From NCBI GenBank assembly GCA_019115825.1, contig DXCV01000033.1, positions 62,001-126,000 of the forward strand: a stretch of 64,000 nt of DNA, written 5' to 3'. A program made the translations under genes and the position numbers. The notes beneath the pieces were generated by a model, which made no database searches, was not told the DNA's origin, and saw only the letters and a program-made list of their open reading frames with translations. This DNA is from Candidatus Bacteroides pullicola (GTDB taxonomy: Bacteria; Bacteroidota; Bacteroidia; Bacteroidales; Bacteroidaceae). Numbering within the stretch: position 1 is the first letter of the stretch; each line of letters begins with the position of its first letter. Shown here in pieces: positions 16,719 to 25,828 of this stretch.

Positions 16719-18119
16719 TTATTTGTACCCGGCAGCCTTGGCAATCCGCTTGGGGATGTCCGTATTGTCCATCTTGCCGAAGAACGCCTTCGAGCCGGCA
16801 CCGATGGCGAAGACAGGCACATACTCGGCCGTGTGGTCGCCCGACGTCCAGCCGACCAACGCCAACTGGCTCATCACCTTGCGGGCGGCAGCGGCCAACG
16901 GTTCGGTGGAGGAGTAGAGCGTCTCGGCAAACTCCACGTGGTTCTTTACGAACGACTCCTGATATACGTCGTGCAGCAGGCGTTCCTGTTCCCAGCTGAG
17001 GGGCAGCTCGTCCCAGAAACCCATCTTGTCGGCCAGCAGGGCTTTCACTTCTTCCCACGTAGCCTTGCGGCCCTTGGCCTTGCGCAGGTCGGTGATGGCG
17101 CGGGACAGTTCTTCTTGCGAGGTCTCCTGGTTGGCCAGGGACTTCAGAGCCAGCGTATAGCCGTCGTAGCCCAGGCCCAGACCGCCCGTCTCGTGGTCGG
17201 CGGTGATGACGATGAGCGTTTCCTTCGGGTGCTTCTGGTAGAACTCGTAGGCCACCTTGACGGCTTCGTTCAGGTCCAGGACCTCTTGGACGGCCGTGGC
17301 CACATCGTTGTTGTGGCAGGCCCAGTCAATCTTGCCGCCTTCCACCATGAGGAAGAAACCCTTGTTGTTGTCCTTCGTCAGGAAGTCAATGGCGCTCTCG
17401 GTGATTTGCTTCAGCGTGAGGTCGCCTTCCTTGCGGTCGATGGCATAGGGCAGGCAGGATGGGTCGGCGCCTTCCTTCTGGATGAGCACCATCTTGTCGG
17501 CGTCATCGCACTTGGCCTCATACTCGTCCACGCCACGGGCCAACGTATAACCGGCCTCCTCGATTTGCGGGAAGATGCTGGGAGCCTCCTTACCGTCGAA
17601 AGTGGTATTGGGTTTCAGGAAACCGCCGCCTGCATAGAAGTCGAAGTTGGCCTTCAGCATGTCCTGGGCAATCTCGTAGTACATGTTGCGGTCCACTTGG
17701 TGGGCATAGAACGAAGCGGGAGTGGCGTGGTCCACGCTGACGCTGGTGGTTACTCCGACTTTCTTGCCGGAACGTTTGGCACGCTCGGCCACGCTCATAA
17801 CCGTCTCCTTGTCCGCATTCACGCCGATGGCACCGTTATAGGTCTTCGAGCCGGTGGCCAGAGCCGTGCCGCCTGCTGCGGAGTCGGTGATGGAATTGGT
17901 GGCAGAGAAGGTTGTAGCCATGCCGGCCACGGGGAACGAGGCAAAGGTCAGAGGCAGGGTGCCAATGCGGCCTTCCTGCTCGCCCAGATACATCTCCGTC
18001 GTGTTCACCTGGTTCAGGCCCATGCCGTCGCCGATAAAGAAGAATACATACTTGGCCCGCTGGGCTTGGGCTGTCACCGCCAGCAGGACGAAAAACAAAA
18101 GATACGTCAGTCTCTTCAT
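16719..18119 (-). CDS. phoA: Alkaline phosphatase (PhoA family)
   Basis: 466-aa exported alkaline phosphatase. Signal peptide (LTYLLFFVLLAVTAQAQ), then the metal site FFIGDGMGLNQVN, the nucleophile Ser in TDSAAGGTALATG, MVEGGKIDWACHNND, ITADHETGGLGLG and GDHTAEYVPVFAIG. It removes phosphate from monoesters in the periplasm. It is the last gene of a minus-strand locus holding a PHP phosphoesterase, a metallophosphoesterase and a SusCD pair, suggesting sequential release of phosphate from an imported phosphodiester. The gap to the PHP gene is 104 bp. Confidence 0.93.
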   Translation of the reverse strand: MKRLTYLLFFVLLAVTAQAQRAKYVFFFIGDGMGLNQVNTTEMYLGEQEGRIGTLPLTFASFPVAGMATTFSATNSITDSAAGGTALATGSKTYNGAIGVNADKETVMSVAERAKRSGKKVGVTTSVSVDHATPASFYAHQVDRNMYYEIAQDMLKANFDFYAGGGFLKPNTTFDGKEAPSIFPQIEEAGYTLARGVDEYEAKCDDADKMVLIQKEGADPSCLPYAIDRKEGDLTLKQITESAIDFLTKDNNKGFFLMVEGGKIDWACHNNDVATAVQEVLDLNEAVKVAYEFYQKHPKETLIVITADHETGGLGLGYDGYTLALKSLANQETSQEELSRAITDLRKAKGRKATWEEVKALLADKMGFWDELPLSWEQERLLHDVYQESFVKNHVEFAETLYSSTEPLAAAARKVMSQLALVGWTSGDHTAEYVPVFAIGAGSKAFFGKMDNTDIPKRIAKAAGYK

Positions 18120-18223
18120 AATAACTGCTTAATGTTTATTGTTAGGAATGATAGTTACTGTCTCGTCCGTAAAAACGCGAACAAAGGTAGGCATTTTCGG
18201 CCTACCTCTGTCCCGTATTTCCG

Positions 18224-19351
18224 TTAAAACAACGTAACTTCCACGCCTTGTCCGTAACCGGTCAGCAGGTTGGTCACGGTGTAGGAGACATTGCCCGCAC
18301 CGTCCTTGGGCACGCTGACCACCACCGATGCCCCGGCGGGCAACACGAGGGAGGCGGGATAGCCCTGGGGAGCGTCCTTGGCCTGCAGAGTGAAGGGGAC
18401 GTCGCACGTGTTCTTCACCGTCAGGTAGGCGTAGGTGTCGGTCACGTGGTGGGGCGTTTCCACCTGCACGGCGGCTTGGAAGAACTCCTTCAGGTAGTCG
18501 GCCTTGCCCACCAGCGTGTCGTAGAACCAGATGAGGGTGCGTCCGGCAAAGAGGGCTTCCTTGATGGCTGCCACGCTCTTCTCCTTGGCCATCACCAGCG
18601 TCAGGGGACGGTGGGAAGCGTAACGCGAGTCATACAGACGCTCGATGACATCGTGCACGTCGGTATTGGCCACCATCGTGAGGTTCTTCTCCTTGGCCCA
18701 CTCCAAGGCTTTGGGATACCACTCGAACTCGTTGAAGACCTCGATGCCGTTCAGCAAGCCTTCCTGCCAGAGCTGCTCGTGCAGGTCGTGCCACTTCACT
18801 TCCTTGACGTTCCATCCCGGATGGTTCCAGAAGATGAACGCGCCCTGCTTCTTGGCCTCGCGCAACGCATCGAGCACATCGTCCTGCTGCAAAGCGTCCA
18901 CATCCTGCAGGAAGAGGGCATTGAGATGTCCGGGAGGCATGGAGCGGGTGATTTCGGCTCCTTTAATCAGCACGATGTCGCGACGGTCGGCCTCTTCCTC
19001 GGCATTCTTGTAGGAGAGGTCCAGGTCGCCTTTCTGCACGCCTTCGCGGGCGGGCTGCCCCTCGACGTGCTCGGTCAGGGCGATGGCATCCAAGCCTTCT
19101 TCCCACGCCTCACGCACCCGCAACGACGGCCACACGATGCCGTCGGAGAAGATGGTATGGATGTGCAGGTCGCACTTCAGCAGGTCGTAACCGGCCACCT
19201 GCGGCAGGCGGATGTCCTTGCGTACTTTCACTCTTTCCTGCCCCATCTTCACGCGGTCGGGCAGGTCTTGGCTCTGCTGGGCGGACAAGCCTGTCCAGCC
19301 GGCCGAGGCAGCAAGCAGCGCCGCTGCCAGGATGATACTCTTATTTCTCAT
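18224..19351 (-). CDS. Exported PHP-domain phosphoesterase
   Basis: 375 aa from MRNKSIILAAALLAASAG, the start with a signal peptide (cleavage near GLSAQQ). The frame is open further upstream inside the metallophosphoesterase gene, but that part is that gene's shadow. PHP motifs: KCDLHIHTIFSDG, ALTEHVEGQ, LIKGAEITRSMPPGHLNALFL and WNHPGW, VANTDVHD near the end of the domain. The C-terminal 100 aa is a beta domain. Relatives (Sb-PDE type) hydrolyse phosphodiesters. 26 bp separates it from the metallophosphoesterase upstream. Confidence 0.87.
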   Translation of the reverse strand: MRNKSIILAAALLAASAGWTGLSAQQSQDLPDRVKMGQERVKVRKDIRLPQVAGYDLLKCDLHIHTIFSDGIVWPSLRVREAWEEGLDAIALTEHVEGQPAREGVQKGDLDLSYKNAEEEADRRDIVLIKGAEITRSMPPGHLNALFLQDVDALQQDDVLDALREAKKQGAFIFWNHPGWNVKEVKWHDLHEQLWQEGLLNGIEVFNEFEWYPKALEWAKEKNLTMVANTDVHDVIERLYDSRYASHRPLTLVMAKEKSVAAIKEALFAGRTLIWFYDTLVGKADYLKEFFQAAVQVETPHHVTDTYAYLTVKNTCDVPFTLQAKDAPQGYPASLVLPAGASVVVSVPKDGAGNVSYTVTNLLTGYGQGVEVTLF

Positions 19352-19377
19352 TCTTATTGGGGTTAAATGATAATTTA

Positions 19378-20283
19378 TTACTTCTCCACATCCCAACCAT
19401 AGTCCACGTATTCCCACGTGACGCGGTTGTTCTCGTCCACCTTGACCATCAGGATGCCTTCCTCGGTGGTCAGGAAAGTGCCTTGCCACCAGTAGGCGGA
19501 CACGGCACCGGCGGTGACGAACCACAGGTCGCGCTCCTGGATTTGCTCGTAGATGTGCTGGTGGCCCTGGAGGACAAGCTGCGTGTTATGCTCCTTCAGC
19601 AGGTCAACCACGGCCTTGGTATCGGCAATCATGTCCCAAGCCTTCATGGTGCCGTCCACCACGGGGTAGTAGAGCGAAAGCATGGGCACGTGGATGGACA
19701 CGATGACGGGCGTCTCGCGGGACACGGTGTCCAGGTCGGCCTTCAGCCATTCCAGCTGCTCGGCACCCACGTTGTAGGGAGCGTCGTCGCCCTGCGAATA
19801 GAGGGAATTGAGGATGACAAAGTGTACGCCTTTCTGCGTGAAGGACTGGTAGGTGGGGCCGTAGTGCTTCTCGAACATCTTGAAGCCCAGCGTGTCCGGC
19901 TGGCCTTCGGAGCGGTAGAAGCGGTCGTGGTTGCCGATGGTGTAGTAAGCGGGCAGCCCGGCTTCCTCCACCAGACGGACGAAGCGGGCGTGCAGGGTGT
20001 CGGCCGTGGTCTCGGCTTCGCCCAGGCGGTCGGTGTCGGCATTGTCACCGCCGAACATCACAAATTCGGCGCCGTTGTCCACGGCGGCTTTCAGGGCTTT
20101 CTTCAAGCCTTCGTTGCCGTTGCCGACATTGTCCTTGTTCAGGTGGACGTCGGTCAGGTAGGCAAAGGTCAGTTTCGTGGCGGGTTGTGCGGATTGGTTT
20201 TCTTTTCCCGTCGTGCCACAGGAGGCCAACAGGACGGTCAGGCAGCACAGGGCCGACCATTTCAGCAGGTTTCTTCTTTTCAT
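19378..20283 (-). CDS. Calcineurin-like metallophosphoesterase lipoprotein
   Basis: 301 aa. N-terminus MKRRNLLKWSALCCLTVLLASC has a lipobox (LASC) and a twin-Arg-like start, so it is exported. Metal-site motifs: FAYLTDVHLNKDN, FVMFGGDNADTD, YYTIGNHDRFYRSE, PVIVSIHVPML, VLQGHQHIYEQI. Similar to the Icc/PhoD-like class that attacks phosphodiesters or monoesters. Its start is 80 bp below the six-unit 22-bp array (20364-20495), which separates it from susD. Confidence 0.9.
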   Translation of the reverse strand: MKRRNLLKWSALCCLTVLLASCGTTGKENQSAQPATKLTFAYLTDVHLNKDNVGNGNEGLKKALKAAVDNGAEFVMFGGDNADTDRLGEAETTADTLHARFVRLVEEAGLPAYYTIGNHDRFYRSEGQPDTLGFKMFEKHYGPTYQSFTQKGVHFVILNSLYSQGDDAPYNVGAEQLEWLKADLDTVSRETPVIVSIHVPMLSLYYPVVDGTMKAWDMIADTKAVVDLLKEHNTQLVLQGHQHIYEQIQERDLWFVTAGAVSAYWWQGTFLTTEEGILMVKVDENNRVTWEYVDYGWDVEK

Positions 20284-20363
20284 TATTCAATTATATTAAA
20301 TGATTCGTATAAGCGTGCTCTTGTCCGGGACTTTATCCGGTTGAAGCCGGGGGTAGATGAGGA

Positions 20364-20495
20364 ATCATCGTACATGATTCCTACCATCATCGTACATGAT
20401 GCCTATCATCATCGTGCATGATGCCTACCATCATCGTGCATGATGTCTACCATCATCATGCATGATGCCTATCATCATCGTGTATGATGCCTACC
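20364..20495. repeat. Six tandem 22-bp units with CATGATG palindrome cores
   Basis: Units start at 20364, 20386, 20408, 20430, 20452 and 20474. Each reads ATCATCGTGCATGATG followed by CCTACC or a close variant. The core CATCATGCATGATG (clearest in unit five) is a perfect palindrome. The array lies between susD and the metallophosphoesterase gene of one apparent operon. There are no spacers, so it is not CRISPR. Confidence 0.92.
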
Positions 20496-20525
20496 CAACC
20501 GGAGCACAGAAAGTCCCATACCTTC

Positions 20526-22325
20526 CTATTCCCATCCGAACAGCTGAGGACCCAGGTTGGGATTCAGCTCCATCTCGTGGTTCGGGATGGGGCGGTAGTA
20601 GAACTTCGGTTCCTCGAACGTGCCCATATCTTTGATGGTTAAAATATTGCCGTGGTCGCCCCCGGTCAGGTAGACTGTGGCATTCTGGTCGTCGATGGTG
20701 CCCGTGCGGTAGTAAGCCAGCTTCTTGCCCAAGGCATTGGACTCCTTGTCCTCCTCGGCGGGGATGTCCTCGTTGGAGGGGATAAGGTAGATGTCCTCGA
20801 TGCCGTCGCCCGTCAGGTCGAACTTGCCCAGGCTGGGGAAGTAGAGTCCTTCCGGCTCCTTCTCGAGCAGCTTGCCGGCGTGCCAGCGCATGAGGTCGTC
20901 GAAGCGGAAACCCTCGAACACCAGTTCGACGCGGCGTTCGCGACGGATTTCGAGCAGCGTGGATTCCACGCCGGGGAAGGCGGCCTGCATCACGGGGTCG
21001 GCAGGCGGATTCATCGTCAGGTGGGGCATGCCGGCGCGGTCGCGCAGCACATTGATGGTCTGGTTCAGCACGTCCTGCGTCAGTTCGCCCAGCTCGGCCT
21101 TAGCCTCGGCGTAGGTCAGCAGCACTTCGGCGTAGCGGATGACGGGGAAGTCGATGCCCATGTAGTAGCTCTCGTCCTTGCTGTTGATGAATCCCTTGAT
21201 TTGGTGGTAGCCGGAGAAGTTCTTGCTCAGCTCCTGCACGTAGATGCCGGCGCCGGTGGCGTAGGTCCCGGTGTAAATCAACTCCCAACCGGGATAGGCC
21301 AGCGTCTGGTAGATGCGGGGGTCACGGTCCTGGAACTCCTCGACAAACTGCTTGGTCTGGTAGCCCGGCTGCGAGGAGTAGTACGAGCCGTCGGCCATCA
21401 GGTAGGCCTGCACCAGGTCTTTCGTGGGGCAGGGGATGTAGCTGCCGAACATGTAGGCCCAGAAGCCGTTCTCGGCGATGTCGTTCTCGTAGTAACGGGC
21501 CTGAATCATTTCCGGGTTGGTGGTGAGGTCCTGGCTGTTGAACAGCGTGTAGTAGTCCTCGCGGGGATTACCTGTGTTGTAGATGCTGAAGCCACCCTCC
21601 TGCATGATTTGCAAGGCGGCATCGGCGGCGCGGCGCAGGAACTCGTCGGCCGTGGACTCCAGTCCCAATTCGGGATGATACTTGCGGTACGTGCCTTCGT
21701 AGAGGGCATGGCGGGCCAGCGTGGCGAGGACAATCCACTTGTCTATCGCACCCTTGGGCTGTCCGGCCTGCACGTGCTGGGCGGCAAAGTCGTAGTCCTC
21801 GAAGATGTGCTGCACCACCACTTCGCGCTTGTCGCGGGCCTTGTAGAGGTCAGGGTCGTCGGTGGTCAGCACCTTGTCATACCAAGGCACGTCGGAGTAG
21901 GTCTTCACCTTGTCCATGTAGAAGGCGGCGCGGTAGTAGCGTGCCACGCCCTGGTAGTGGGCCAGCACTTCGGGCGTGACGTTGGCACGCTCGCAGTTGG
22001 CCAGGAAGAAGTTGATGTCGTAGAGGCGCTCCCAGTTCCAGCCGGCGTCGATGGTGACGGAGGTGGGGTTGGGCGAGGCCATGATGTTCTTGATGAGCAC
22101 CATATCGGTGGTGGCCTGGTCGTCGGTGCCCTGGTCCGAGTTGTAGCTGTAGCCGGGCGTGTTCATCAGGCCGTAGCAGTACATCTGCAAGTCGCGTTCG
22201 GTGTTGAAGTAGCTCTCCACACCGATTTCTGTGTGGGGCTGCCGGTCCATGAAGGAGTCGTTGCACGAGGTGCCCAGCAGCAAGGCGGCCGACAAGGCCA
22301 CGAGGGTATGTATCTTCTGTCTCAT
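20526..22325 (-). CDS. susD: SusD/RagB-family nutrient-binding lipoprotein
   Basis: 599 aa, lipobox LLGTSC. N-terminal RagB/SusD fold with TPR-like helices (FMDRQPHTEIGVESYF; ARYYRAAFYMDKVKTYSDVPWYDKVL) and the C-terminal substrate-facing part with VIRYAEVLLTYAEAKAEL and EIRRERRVELVFEGFRFDDLMRW, a family hallmark. It caps the SusC pore upstream (18-bp gap). The substrate is unknown; the downstream phosphatases suggest a phosphorylated compound. Confidence 0.95.
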   Translation of the reverse strand: MRQKIHTLVALSAALLLGTSCNDSFMDRQPHTEIGVESYFNTERDLQMYCYGLMNTPGYSYNSDQGTDDQATTDMVLIKNIMASPNPTSVTIDAGWNWERLYDINFFLANCERANVTPEVLAHYQGVARYYRAAFYMDKVKTYSDVPWYDKVLTTDDPDLYKARDKREVVVQHIFEDYDFAAQHVQAGQPKGAIDKWIVLATLARHALYEGTYRKYHPELGLESTADEFLRRAADAALQIMQEGGFSIYNTGNPREDYYTLFNSQDLTTNPEMIQARYYENDIAENGFWAYMFGSYIPCPTKDLVQAYLMADGSYYSSQPGYQTKQFVEEFQDRDPRIYQTLAYPGWELIYTGTYATGAGIYVQELSKNFSGYHQIKGFINSKDESYYMGIDFPVIRYAEVLLTYAEAKAELGELTQDVLNQTINVLRDRAGMPHLTMNPPADPVMQAAFPGVESTLLEIRRERRVELVFEGFRFDDLMRWHAGKLLEKEPEGLYFPSLGKFDLTGDGIEDIYLIPSNEDIPAEEDKESNALGKKLAYYRTGTIDDQNATVYLTGGDHGNILTIKDMGTFEEPKFYYRPIPNHEMELNPNLGPQLFGWE

Positions 22326-22343
22326 AGTGTCTGTCCGTTGTTT

Positions 22344-25300
22344 TTAGAATGTTACGTTAAGTCCGAAGGAATACTGGCGGCTGAAGGGGTAGACGTAGCC
22401 GAAGGAAGAGGTGTCCGTGACGGACTCGGGGTCGAAGAAGGGCTTCACGCCGCTCCACTCGAAGAGGTTGTCGGCACTGACGTAGAGGCGCACGCGGTTC
22501 AGTTTGACCTTGCGCGTCCATTCCTGCGGCAGGGTGTAACCGATGGTGATGTTCTTGATGCGCAGGTAGGCGGCGTTCAGCATGTAGCCCGTCTGGGGGA
22601 TGGCCAAGCCCATGGCCTGGTCGATGCGGGTACCCAGGTTCTTGTCAGCCAGCCAGGACTGGAGCACGGGGAACTTGGCGTTGAGGTTCTGGTTGGCCAG
22701 TCCGGCGGCGATGTAGGACTGCGAGTGCTTGGCCATCTCGACGTCGCTATCCGTGGTGGGACGGTAGAAGTCGAAGGTGTGCACCTGTCCGCCGCTGTAC
22801 GGCTGCTGGTAGAAGCCCCAGTAGAGGAAGCTCTGCGGGTAGAAGTCGCGCTTGCCGATGCCTTGCAGGAAGACGGCCACGTCAAACCCGTTCCACTCGG
22901 CATTGAGGTTCAGGCCGAAGCGGAAGCGCGGGGCGGAGTTTCCGATGACGCTCAGGTCGCCGGGGTTGTCCACCGTGGTGCCTTTGGTGATGCGGTGGTC
23001 GCCGTTCAGGTCCTTGTATTTGGGCCAGCCTTCTACGATTTCCAACGCGCCCCAAGGGATGATCTCCGTCTCGTCGAGGGCGGCAATCTCTTCGGCACTG
23101 CGGAAGAAGCCGTCGCTCTGCAAGCCCCAGATTTCGCCGATTTCCTGGCCTTCGTAGTACTGCGTCAGGTTCTTGGTGGGGTTGTCAAACTTGGTAATCC
23201 ACGTGCGGCTGTCGGAGAGGACGAAGCGTGCTCCCCAGTTGAAGGGTTTGCCGGCCAGGCTGAAGTTGTCCTGGTAGCCGATGGAGAGCTCCCAACCGCG
23301 GGTCTTCAGGTTGGCGGCGTTCTCCTGCGGCTCTTCCTTGCCCAGCACGCCGGGCAACTCGCGTCCCAGGGTCAACATGCCCTTGGTGTCGCGGCGGTAG
23401 AAGTCGAAGGTCATGGTCAGCTTGTTGCGGAAGAAGCCCAGGTCGATACCGCCGTTGATGGTCTGCACCTTCTCCCACGTATAGTCGGGCGACACAAGGC
23501 CGGGCGCGGTGACGGTCTGCTGCAGTTCGCCGTCCACCAGGTAGCTGCCCAGCTGCGAACTCATATAAGGAATATAGCCGTATTCGCTCACCAACTGGTT
23601 GCCCAGCGAACCGTAGGATGCACGCAGCTTGAACTGCGAGAAGATGTCCGTCAGGCGGGATTCCTTGAAGAAGGATTCACTGTCCACACGCCAAGCCACC
23701 GAACCCGAGGGGAAGAAGCCGAAACGCTTGTTCTTGGGGAAACGCGACGTGCCGTCGTAGCGGCCGTTCATCTCGAAGATGTAGCGGTTGTCATACGAGT
23801 AGTTGGCGCGGAAGAAGAGGCCGCGGATGGCCCAGTCCTTGTACGTCTGGTCCACGTATTGCACGCCGGAAGCCAGGCCGATGGAGGGCAGGCTGTTGGA
23901 GATGATGTCGTAGCGGTCGGCGGTGAAGTTGTCCGAGCGGTTGTACTCCTGGTTGAAGCCGAGGATGGCCGTCACCTGGTGGCGCTCCTTGAACAGCTTG
24001 TTGAAGGTGGCGTAAAGCTCGAGCACGGTGTAGAGGTCGTCCGTGCTGCCCTTGTAGGCACGGCTTTCGCCCAGTTCGCGGATGTCCTCGGGGCCGTAGC
24101 CTACGGTGTAGGGAGTCTTGTACCAGTCGTACTCCTCGTGTCCCTTCATGAAGGTGAAGTTGGCGTTGATGACCAACATGCGCTCCCAGAACTTCAGTTC
24201 GCCGGAGAAGGTGCTCTGCAAGCGTCCGTAGGTGGTCTTCTCCTCGCCGCCGTCCACCAGCTGAGCCAAGGCTTGGCCCAGTTCGCCGCTGGCCCACGTG
24301 CCGTCGGGGTTGCGGTCCATGTCGTGCGGCTCGAGGTCGAAGAAGGAGGAGATGTTGTAGTAGCTGGGCTTCTTGCGCTCCGTCACCACGTAGGAGGTGT
24401 TGTTGGAGAGGGTCAGCCAGTCCCACGCGTCGTAGCTCACCTTGCTGCGCATGCTATAGCGGCGGTACTTGTCGTTCTTCACGAGGTTGGAGAACATGCC
24501 CGCCTCATCGTCGAAACCGCCGGAGAGGTAGTAGCGGGTCTTTTCCGTGGCACCCGAGACGGACACTTGGTGCGTCTGGTTGAAGGTGCTGCGGTCCAGG
24601 TAGTAGCTGGTCCAGTCGCGGTTGCCCATGTATTCCCACTGGGTCTCGTCCAACGGGTTGAGGCGGACGGCAGGCGTACCGGCAGGATTGTCCGAACGCT
24701 GGCGTGCCCACTCCAGACGCTCGTCGCTGGTGACGTGTCCCGAGCTCCAAGGTGTGTTGAGCACAGCGATATTCTTCAGTTTCAGGTAGATGTAGGGGTC
24801 GGAGGTCTTCTCGGTCAACATTGACGGGCGTTTCCAGCCGAAGTTGCCGTTGTAGTTGACCTGTACGCGGTCGCCGGCACCCTGCTTGGTGGTGATGAGG
24901 ATGACACCGAAGGCAGCACGTGCACCGTAGATGGCGGCAGACGAGGCGTCCTTCAGCACGGACAGGCTCTCGATGTCTTCGGGGAGGAGGCGGTTCATCT
25001 CTTCGGCATCGGCGGCCACGCCGTCAATCAGGATGAGGGGACTGCCCCCGTTGATGGAAGCCTCACCACGGATATTGATGTTGGCGGCCTGACCCGGCTC
25101 GCCGCTGGTGAAGTCGATGTTGAGGTTGGGAATCATGCCCTGCAAGCCGCGGGAGAGGTCGGCGATGGGACGCTTCTCCAAGTCCTTGGCGTTGATTTGG
25201 TCCACCGAACCGGAGAGGTTCACCTTCTTCTGAATGCCATATCCCACGACCACGACTTCACTCAGGGTATTGTCGTCTTCTTCGAGCACAATCTTCAGCT

Positions 25301-25625
25301 CCCTGCGGCCTTTGACCGGGACGCGCTGGGTTTCAAAGCCTACATAGCTGACCTCGAGCACTGCATCGGCCGAGACAGATACCGCAAAGTTGCCGTCAAT
25401 GTCCGTGATGGCCCCGTTGCCCGTGGCGGGTTCGAGCACGGTGGCACCCGGCAGTGGTTCGCCCGTGACGTCCACCACCTGGCCCTTCACTTGAATCTTG
25501 GCGCGTACTTGGTCCACCGAGGCGGCAGGCCGCTCATCGCCTGCTGCCATCGTTGGCGTGCCGACAAGCAGCAGCCCTGTGGCCAGACATAACACGCATC
25601 TTACTAAATGGAATTTTCGTTTCAT
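22344..25625 (-). CDS. susC: SusC/RagA-family TonB-dependent outer-membrane transporter
   Basis: 1093 aa. Signal peptide ends near GTPTMA. A carboxypeptidase-D-like domain (IQVKGQVVDVTGEPLPGATVLE) is followed by the TonB-box region (DNTLSEVVVVGYGIQKKVNLSGSV), the plug with LSRGLQGMIPNLNI, and RGEASINGGSPLILIDGV, VLKDASSAAIYGARAAFGV. The rest is a 22-strand beta barrel ending in Phe (FGLNVTF). It is full length. A -7-like TTACTTTG is seen on the minus strand at about 25645-25652. Heads the phosphoesterase locus. Confidence 0.96.
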   Translation of the reverse strand: MKRKFHLVRCVLCLATGLLLVGTPTMAAGDERPAASVDQVRAKIQVKGQVVDVTGEPLPGATVLEPATGNGAITDIDGNFAVSVSADAVLEVSYVGFETQRVPVKGRRELKIVLEEDDNTLSEVVVVGYGIQKKVNLSGSVDQINAKDLEKRPIADLSRGLQGMIPNLNIDFTSGEPGQAANINIRGEASINGGSPLILIDGVAADAEEMNRLLPEDIESLSVLKDASSAAIYGARAAFGVILITTKQGAGDRVQVNYNGNFGWKRPSMLTEKTSDPYIYLKLKNIAVLNTPWSSGHVTSDERLEWARQRSDNPAGTPAVRLNPLDETQWEYMGNRDWTSYYLDRSTFNQTHQVSVSGATEKTRYYLSGGFDDEAGMFSNLVKNDKYRRYSMRSKVSYDAWDWLTLSNNTSYVVTERKKPSYYNISSFFDLEPHDMDRNPDGTWASGELGQALAQLVDGGEEKTTYGRLQSTFSGELKFWERMLVINANFTFMKGHEEYDWYKTPYTVGYGPEDIRELGESRAYKGSTDDLYTVLELYATFNKLFKERHQVTAILGFNQEYNRSDNFTADRYDIISNSLPSIGLASGVQYVDQTYKDWAIRGLFFRANYSYDNRYIFEMNGRYDGTSRFPKNKRFGFFPSGSVAWRVDSESFFKESRLTDIFSQFKLRASYGSLGNQLVSEYGYIPYMSSQLGSYLVDGELQQTVTAPGLVSPDYTWEKVQTINGGIDLGFFRNKLTMTFDFYRRDTKGMLTLGRELPGVLGKEEPQENAANLKTRGWELSIGYQDNFSLAGKPFNWGARFVLSDSRTWITKFDNPTKNLTQYYEGQEIGEIWGLQSDGFFRSAEEIAALDETEIIPWGALEIVEGWPKYKDLNGDHRITKGTTVDNPGDLSVIGNSAPRFRFGLNLNAEWNGFDVAVFLQGIGKRDFYPQSFLYWGFYQQPYSGGQVHTFDFYRPTTDSDVEMAKHSQSYIAAGLANQNLNAKFPVLQSWLADKNLGTRIDQAMGLAIPQTGYMLNAAYLRIKNITIGYTLPQEWTRKVKLNRVRLYVSADNLFEWSGVKPFFDPESVTDTSSFGYVYPFSRQYSFGLNVTF

Positions 25626-25727
25626 ACTACAAGCATTATTTCGGCTGCAAAGTAAGCGGTTGCCGGTTACATGCTTGTTTCAGGCGGCTTGCATTCCGTT
25701 TGCGGAGCGGTTACAGTTTTATGAAAG

Positions 25728-25782
25728 AAGGGACTGCGCCACTCCGCCGGACTTCTTGCCGAACGGGGTTGCACAGTCCCTT
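25728..25782 (-). terminator. Likely pta-ackA terminator
   Basis: Inverted repeat AAGGGACTG (25728-25736) with CAGTCCCTT (25774-25782), a weaker inner pairing, and a pyrimidine-rich CTTCTTTCAT tract on the minus-strand side. It lies 47 bp beyond the ackA stop and upstream of the susC promoter. Confidence 0.6.
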
Positions 25783-25828
25783 CCTTGGGATGGCTACCTT
25801 ATAATATATATACTATAAGATATAAAGC

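Noticed and set aside
20364..20495. CRISPR-like repeat array
   Set aside because: Units are directly adjoining without spacers and no cas genes are present.
20652..24824. Very long open frame (1390 codons) antisense to susC and susD
   Set aside because: It is the mirror of two well-recognised genes with GC-rich third positions; its product is low-complexity (Val/Gly/His-rich) and matches no family.
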